Shown here piece by piece: positions 8,607 to 12,931 of a stretch of 12,931 nt of DNA. Within the stretch, counting starts at the first letter, position 1, and the number at the start of each line of letters is the position of its first letter. The DNA is from Smittium culicis (lineage: Eukaryota > Kickxellomycota > Harpellomycetes > Harpellales > Legeriomycetaceae), in assembly GCA_001970855.1 (NCBI GenBank), contig LSSN01002632.1, forward strand, positions 1-12,931, written 5' to 3'. The notes beneath the pieces are model-generated. The model made no database searches. It saw only the letters and a list, made by a program, of their open reading frames with translations, and was not told the DNA's origin. Both the position numbers and the translations under genes were made by a program.

Positions 8607-10577
8607 ATGAAGGCTAATACAATATTTTTATATGTCTCAATATATTTCTATTCTTCTGTATCAACCCAGTTAAGTAGTGCTGATTATAATCCAAAAGATG
8701 ACCCTCTCGAAGGAAAAATAAGCAAATCAACTTCATTGAGTATAGAAAAAACTCCTCTACATAGAAATTATTTTACAAGCTCGTTATTTGAAGATTTTGG
8801 TAGCTTTGATAGACCTGAATTTCTCTGCAGGCGCGGCAGAAGTCTTCGATGCGGTAGATCCAGATGCTTTTCCAAAAGATCAGTTTGTAGACCCGTCCGC
8901 TGCGCTAGATTATACAGCAGACGTGTATGCTGTGCTCGAAGGTGTGCAAAATTACACCGCAGACATGTACGCTGTGCACGAAGAAGGTGTGCACGATTAC
9001 ACCGTAGACGTTTACGCTGTGCTCGAAGGTGTGCAAAATTACACCGCAGACATGTACGCTGTGCACGAAGAAGGTGTGCACGATTACACCGTAGACGTTT
9101 ACGCTGTGCTCGAAGGTGTGCAAAATTACACCGCAGACATGTACGCTGTGCACGAAGAAGATGTGCACGATTACACCGTAGACGTTTACGCTGTGCTCGA
9201 AGGTGTGCAAAATTACACCGCAGACGTGTACGCTGTGCTCGAAGGTGTGCACGGTTACACCGCAGACGTGTACGCTGTGCTCGAAGGTTTGCGCGAGTAT
9301 GCCGCGGGGGTAGATGTTTTAATACTATGCGCTGTGTACATATCCGACATTCACCGGTATTTCGCAAACTTAGAAATCAAAAAATCATCCAACGTTATCC
9401 GATACGCCGTAATGTTAGACTCCATAGACTTATGCGTCATAAAGCTATATCACCTAGGATTTATCCTCGAATCCCAATTCATCGCCATCAGAAGCCAACC
9501 CTAAAGTACTTTGGCCGTTACTCTCGTAGATCTAGAATTCGTAGACCTAATTTCCACATTCGACCTAGATTTAAGACAACTCGTTTCAGACCTATATTCC
9601 GTAGTACATATAAACATGGGCATATTCGTAGACACGTTCACAAAGCGAATTTTAGGAGATCTCCTCTCTTTTCACCAAGAAGATTTGTTCCTAGTAGGGT
9701 CTTGATAAATAGAAGAGTGTTTAATAGACCTACTCGCGGTAGGGTAATTAGAATATCACCCATAGTTACACGTAGAAGAAACGTTTTTGCTCGTCAATAT
9801 TCGTCACCACCTCTTGTAAATGTAGTAAGCGAAAGAGAATCCTCAGAAACACCGAAAGATACAAGCACAAAGAGTTCAGAGGGGAAAATTCAAAAAAATG
9901 ACTTTTTTGACTATGAGAAATCTCGAAATTCATTTGGATTTGGCTTTAATGATTATGGATTCCAAGTTAACCGAGAGCTCCCAGGAAATAACCGTGGGCT
10001 CGTTGTAATTGAAAACAAATTCATCAGGAAAAAAAAAAGTATAAAAAACAAGAATAATACTAATATATATCAACCAGAAATTATCGGAGAGAGAAAAAAT
10101 GTAGTAACTAACCCGTATTTAGCATCAAATAGATCCATTTTAAATGATGGAAAAGGAAGAATAAATGTTAGTTCTGGGATTTCTGTTTCTAAAAAAGTTC
10201 ACAATAAAAGTAACGGGCCCAGATTTTATGCTATTCCAGGTAATGTGGAAAAAGTAAACCTGGATTCCACTCCAAGTATTAAAATAATTCAAAATCCAGT
10301 AAGAAAAAGCAGAATCCCTGCCATAAATAATTCCGTAAAAAACAAAGATAACGACGATAGCTTTGTGAAAGATTTAGAAAAAATGATTGGTAATGGCAGA
10401 AATGATTTCGGCGAACCATCTTCCCCAACTGCGGTTATTGAAGCAAAAATCAAAAATTCAACTTTATACCAAACGCGTTACGAAACTAAGTTAATGACTG
10501 AATTTGAAACTAAAAGTCAAGCGAATTATAAGATAATTAATCAAACAGAGAATATGACTGTTACAAGAACTGTATAA
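8607..10577 (+). CDS. Predicted secreted hyper-basic Cys/Arg-repeat protein, 656 aa, family not recognised
   Basis: Intronless ORF; the ATG is the first after an in-frame TAA (8592) and has A at -3. Residues 1 to about 20 form a signal peptide (MKANT, then a hydrophobic stretch to about residue 18). Residues 74-243 hold all 26 cysteines. Within 98-243, 62 of 146 residues are Arg and 22 are Cys. The core alternates a 14-residue unit (CARRCAKLHRRHVR) with a 15-residue unit (CARRRCARLHRRRLR), so cysteines recur as C-x3-C-x9-C-x4-C-x9. Residues 244 to about 400 stay Arg/His/Pro/Phe-rich without Cys. About 400-656 is Asn/Ser/Lys-rich and carries all eight N-glycosylation sequons (N483, 508, 520, 533, 574, 617, 645, 649). 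There is no transmembrane segment after the signal peptide and no known domain. A disulfide-linked, polyanion-binding structural secretion (silk, cement, wall or coat) is inferred; a protamine-like role fits less well with a signal peptide. Function is unknown. Confidence 0.85.
   Translation: MKANTIFLYVSIYFYSSVSTQLSSADYNPKDDPLEGKISKSTSLSIEKTPLHRNYFTSSLFEDFGSFDRPEFLCRRGRSLRCGRSRCFSKRSVCRPVRCARLYSRRVCCARRCAKLHRRHVRCARRRCARLHRRRLRCARRCAKLHRRHVRCARRRCARLHRRRLRCARRCAKLHRRHVRCARRRCARLHRRRLRCARRCAKLHRRRVRCARRCARLHRRRVRCARRFARVCRGGRCFNTMRCVHIRHSPVFRKLRNQKIIQRYPIRRNVRLHRLMRHKAISPRIYPRIPIHRHQKPTLKYFGRYSRRSRIRRPNFHIRPRFKTTRFRPIFRSTYKHGHIRRHVHKANFRRSPLFSPRRFVPSRVLINRRVFNRPTRGRVIRISPIVTRRRNVFARQYSSPPLVNVVSERESSETPKDTSTKSSEGKIQKNDFFDYEKSRNSFGFGFNDYGFQVNRELPGNNRGLVVIENKFIRKKKSIKNKNNTNIYQPEIIGERKNVVTNPYLASNRSILNDGKGRINVSSGISVSKKVHNKSNGPRFYAIPGNVEKVNLDSTPSIKIIQNPVRKSRIPAINNSVKNKDNDDSFVKDLEKMIGNGRNDFGEPSSPTAVIEAKIKNSTLYQTRYETKLMTEFETKSQANYKIINQTENMTVTRTV
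8892..9290 (+). repeat. 87-bp coding tandem repeat array (42-bp and 45-bp subunits)
   Basis: Three full 87-bp units start at 8934, 9021 and 9108. The first two are identical and the third differs by a single G to A in the 45-bp subunit (AGG to AGA, silent in the 656-codon frame). Each unit is a 42-bp subunit plus a 45-bp subunit, and the two are themselves related. After these come two 42-bp subunits without partners (9195-9236 and 9237-9278), then a degenerate copy from 9279. A degenerate copy also precedes the array (8892-8933). Homogeneous units in the middle with decayed ones at both ends is the usual outcome of unequal crossing-over or slippage. Unit lengths are multiples of three, so changes in copy number preserve the frame. 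Confidence 0.93.
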
Positions 10578-10983
10578 CATTTAAGATACCATGTATACGC
10601 AAAAAATATGATTATTTAAAAATGAAATAATTAATTTAATCAAATTTATACTCTTTTATTTAGCGCTAACATGATACAACAATCAAAAAAAATTATTACA
10701 TAAACATTTTATTGTTTAAAAATTATCAATTTAAAATTCATTTATACTATAGTCTATTTCTAATCTTTATAAAAAATATTATTGGTTATTTTTTTCTATT
10801 TTTTTATATTTAATGAATTTTCTTAGTGAGCAAGTTGTTGAAGTATAAATTTTTGTGGCAATAATCAGCAAATTATAACAAATCCAGGTATACAGTTATT
10901 ATATACATACTCCAAAATAATTCTTTAGATGAATATTTAAACCCTATAAAAACGGGCAACATCTTGATATATCAAACTTTTTT

Positions 10984-11005
10984 TAAGCCATAAATAAATG
11001 GCTTA
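10984..11005 (+). promoter_or_regulatory. Possible polyadenylation signal within an 8-bp hairpin
   Basis: AATAAA at 10993-10998 is the first such hexamer I find after the stop at 10577, which would imply a 3' UTR of about 430 bases. It sits in the loop of a perfect hairpin, TAAGCCAT (10984-10991) and ATGGCTTA (10998-11005). AATAAA is frequent by chance in this composition, so the assignment is weak, and variant signals nearer the stop are possible. Confidence 0.3.
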
Positions 11006-11494
11006 TATTATAAATTCAGAAATAAATCAACTATTTGTTTCTACTTTTTTTTTTTTAGATAATTAACCCCAAAAATTTTTTAATTTTAACAGAATTTATG
11101 ATTTATAATAGATTATGTTTGTGCTTAATAACAAATAAAAAATTAAAAGTACAGTTATGCTCTTTATAATGTTAAAGTACTGAATTTACCGAAAATTTTT
11201 AATTCATAAGATCTATTGAAAAGCTTATATAGAGCTAAAACTAAAAAAACTCGTACTTTTAAAATACCGAAAAATTGTGGATAAAAAATCAATTAAATTA
11301 TCATATGATATTTATGCAATGTTTACATGGTTATTGTTAATTACTTGAATAAAGTTATGAATAATATATTTCATGGCGGTATAGAGTTTTTAGATGACTG
11401 ATTGTCAAGAAATTAAATTTTTTAGATATTTTAACTAATACTAATTAAATGAATTTTTTATACAGCAATTTACATAATATGAATTGCATAGAAT

Positions 11495-11512
11495 AAATAT
11501 AAATATAAATAT
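11495..11512. repeat. AAATAT microsatellite, three units plus a partial
   Basis: Three tandem AAATAT units followed by a partial AAAT. It is a simple slippage repeat in the AT-rich background. Confidence 0.7.
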
Positions 11513-11898
11513 AAATTCATAAAATTTGGAAAGTTATACCCCTAATCAGAAGTGGTCTAAGTATCATAATTTAAGGTTAAATAAAAATATAACATAAAAT
11601 CTTATAAAAATAATACAATTTAATTTTGAGCACTATCATTTATGTTATGAAAATAAAGTGATAAATTGAATTTAAAAAATATACCAAAAAACTTTAACTA
11701 AAAATACATACGAGATATTCTTAGGGGATTCAGGACTTTTTTTCTTATAATTTCTATTTGCTTATATCTTTTAGGTAAAAGTATTGGTTGAATAATAATA
11801 TTCATTCAGTTATATTTTCTAGCAAGATTTAAAAATAAAAGAAATTCTGCAAAGTAGGAAATTTATAGTAGGAAAAGTTCCGCTCCTCGAAATAATCT

Positions 11899-11925
11899 CC
11901 CATATCTCCCTCATCCCCACCCCCC
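11899..11925 (-). other. Putative G-quadruplex motif (C-rich on the + strand)
   Basis: Four C-runs lie on the + strand: CCC 11899-11901, CCC 11908-11910, CCCC 11915-11918 and CCCCCC 11920-11925, with spacers of 6, 4 and 1 bases. The minus strand therefore fits the usual G3+N1-7 quadruplex consensus, and the + strand could form an i-motif. The surrounding pyrimidine-rich patch (about 11897-11934) is the most C-rich stretch in the right half of the window. No gene is visible next to it, so a role as promoter, replication or boundary element is speculation. Confidence 0.5.
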
Positions 11926-12931
11926 ATCACCATCAAATATATTATGATTGGCTCATTAATTTTTCTTCAATTTAACCTAACTCTAATATCTCTTATATTT
12001 GTAATACTGTCAGTTATATTAATAACGCTGAGCACTAATAGTGCATATCTGAGTTTATTTTAGCAATCGCATTGTAAAATTACCTAGGTCTTGTAAGTTA
12101 ATATAAATTTTAAAGCATCTATTTCAAATAGAAGTAATGATAATTCTCTTTTTTCTATTGATACTAAATTATTGGCGATTTAGCTGCTCTAAACATTGAC
12201 TTTAATTTTTGAAATTCCAGTTAAAGTGAATATTTATCCTCGAATATAAAGATTTTAATATTTTTGTTAGAATATTTACATATTCATACTAAAATAATGA
12301 ACTGGGAATACTTTATTAAAAACTAACTTTTCTGATTATCTTTATTGAAAGTAGCTGCTATTATTAAATTTATGAACCTATAATAAATAACATAATTAAA
12401 ATATTATAATTACAAAAATTAGATATTTACACATAAGCGAGTTCATATTATTCATTTGATTTGGTTTAAAAAATATCTAGGCACAAAAAGTGAGGATCAT
12501 ATGATACTATCATAAGTTCGCGCGATAAATTAAAGGGCTGTTAATAAACTGTAAATAAAACTTAATCTAAAAATATAAATAATATAAATATATTCAATTT
12601 GTAATTTGTAATTTCATTGTCAAAAAAAAGCTCAGTTTAGGCTTCAAATTTTTTTACAAGACAAAATATAGAATTATCTATTAAAAGTCAATGATTTCAT
12701 TTAAAGAAATGTAAGATTCTTAATGGAGGGTTGATTTTATAGTTTAAAGTGTTGCAGTGTATAAATATGAATAAAAAATTAATGGCCAATGAGTAAATCG
12801 ATACAATTTTTTAGCAGTTAAAAATTTAAAAATTAAATGAATAAAACGCAAAATTGAAATCCCTTTTTAATCCTGCCAATCATATTCTCATTTTTGAATA
12901 CCTAACCCAATCTTTTTAAACCCCAACAAAG

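Larger units (their letters stand above)
10578..12931. other. AT-rich 3' flank and intergenic region, no gene seen
   Basis: About 2.35 kb downstream of the secreted-protein gene. Stops are dense in all frames, and no protein, tRNA or rRNA was recognised. Its first part should be the gene's 3' UTR. Notable local items (AATAAA hairpin, hexamer microsatellite, C-rich tract) are listed separately. The last 30 bases turn slightly C-rich (ACCCAATC, AAACCCC) but run off the window without an identifiable feature. Confidence 0.65.

Noticed and set aside
8892..9290. CRISPR-like array
   Set aside because: The units are contiguous with no unique spacers and encode a continuous protein repeat.
8768..9367. 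Antisense open frames of 199 and 115 codons over the repeat array
   Set aside because: They arise because the repeat unit is a multiple of three and happens to lack stops on the reverse strand. They extend little beyond the repeats and have no independent start context or non-repeat domain.
8788..9504. Long overlapping +1 frame (acidic repeat peptide) within the secreted-protein gene
   Set aside because: Arg codons all have G in the second position, so reading one base later gives codons that start with G and can never be stops; an open shadow frame is therefore automatic over Arg-rich repeats. It begins with TTG (first ATG only inside the repeat, 8965), has no signal peptide, and the one base difference between repeat units 2 and 3 is silent in the main frame but not in this one.

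Overview
This is a very AT-rich eukaryotic window with two information-rich blocks separated by long, nearly gene-free DNA. Nothing looks prokaryotic: there are no operons, Shine-Dalgarno-led genes or CRISPR arrays. The host is not identifiable from the sequence. Sparse genes, a non-LTR retrotransposon, a TATA-led intronless gene and intergenic DNA that looks about four-fifths A+T would suit an AT-rich invertebrate, a microsporidian-like parasite or another small-genome eukaryote. This is inference only.

Region 1 (1 to about 2990, + strand) is the 3' part of a non-LTR (LINE-type) retrotransposon whose 5' end lies outside the window. A single reading frame (frame 1) runs from base 1 to the TAG at 2902-2904. 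It carries, in order, an apurinic endonuclease-type (APE) domain, a linker, a reverse transcriptase with its catalytic aspartates, and a C-terminal Cys/His knuckle. The frame has eight internal stop codons and no detectable frameshift. The element is visibly richer in G+C than its surroundings.

Region 2 (about 2990 to 8500) is AT-rich DNA without a convincing gene. It holds a few less AT-rich islets with short peptide-like frames (3575-3718 and 6230-6660) and a weaker protein-like frame (6754-7044). It also holds a cluster of the 8-mer AGTACATT and several hairpins, the best being a nested one at 7182-7243.

Region 3 (about 8500 to 10577, + strand) holds the one intact gene: an intronless 656-codon ORF for a predicted secreted protein. 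A signal peptide is followed by a hyper-basic Cys/Arg domain built on nearly identical 87-bp (29-residue) tandem repeats, a Cys-free Arg/His-rich segment, and a C-terminal half holding all eight N-glycosylation sequons. A TATA-like box lies about 100 bp upstream. I do not recognise the family. A disulfide-linked structural secretion (silk, cement, wall or coat type) is the most natural guess, and this is the best candidate for something undescribed.

Region 4 (10578 to 12931) is AT-rich DNA with no gene seen. It has a possible polyadenylation signal inside a small hairpin, a short hexamer microsatellite, and an isolated C-rich tract whose complement fits the G-quadruplex consensus. The retrotransposon and the secreted-protein gene show no functional link.
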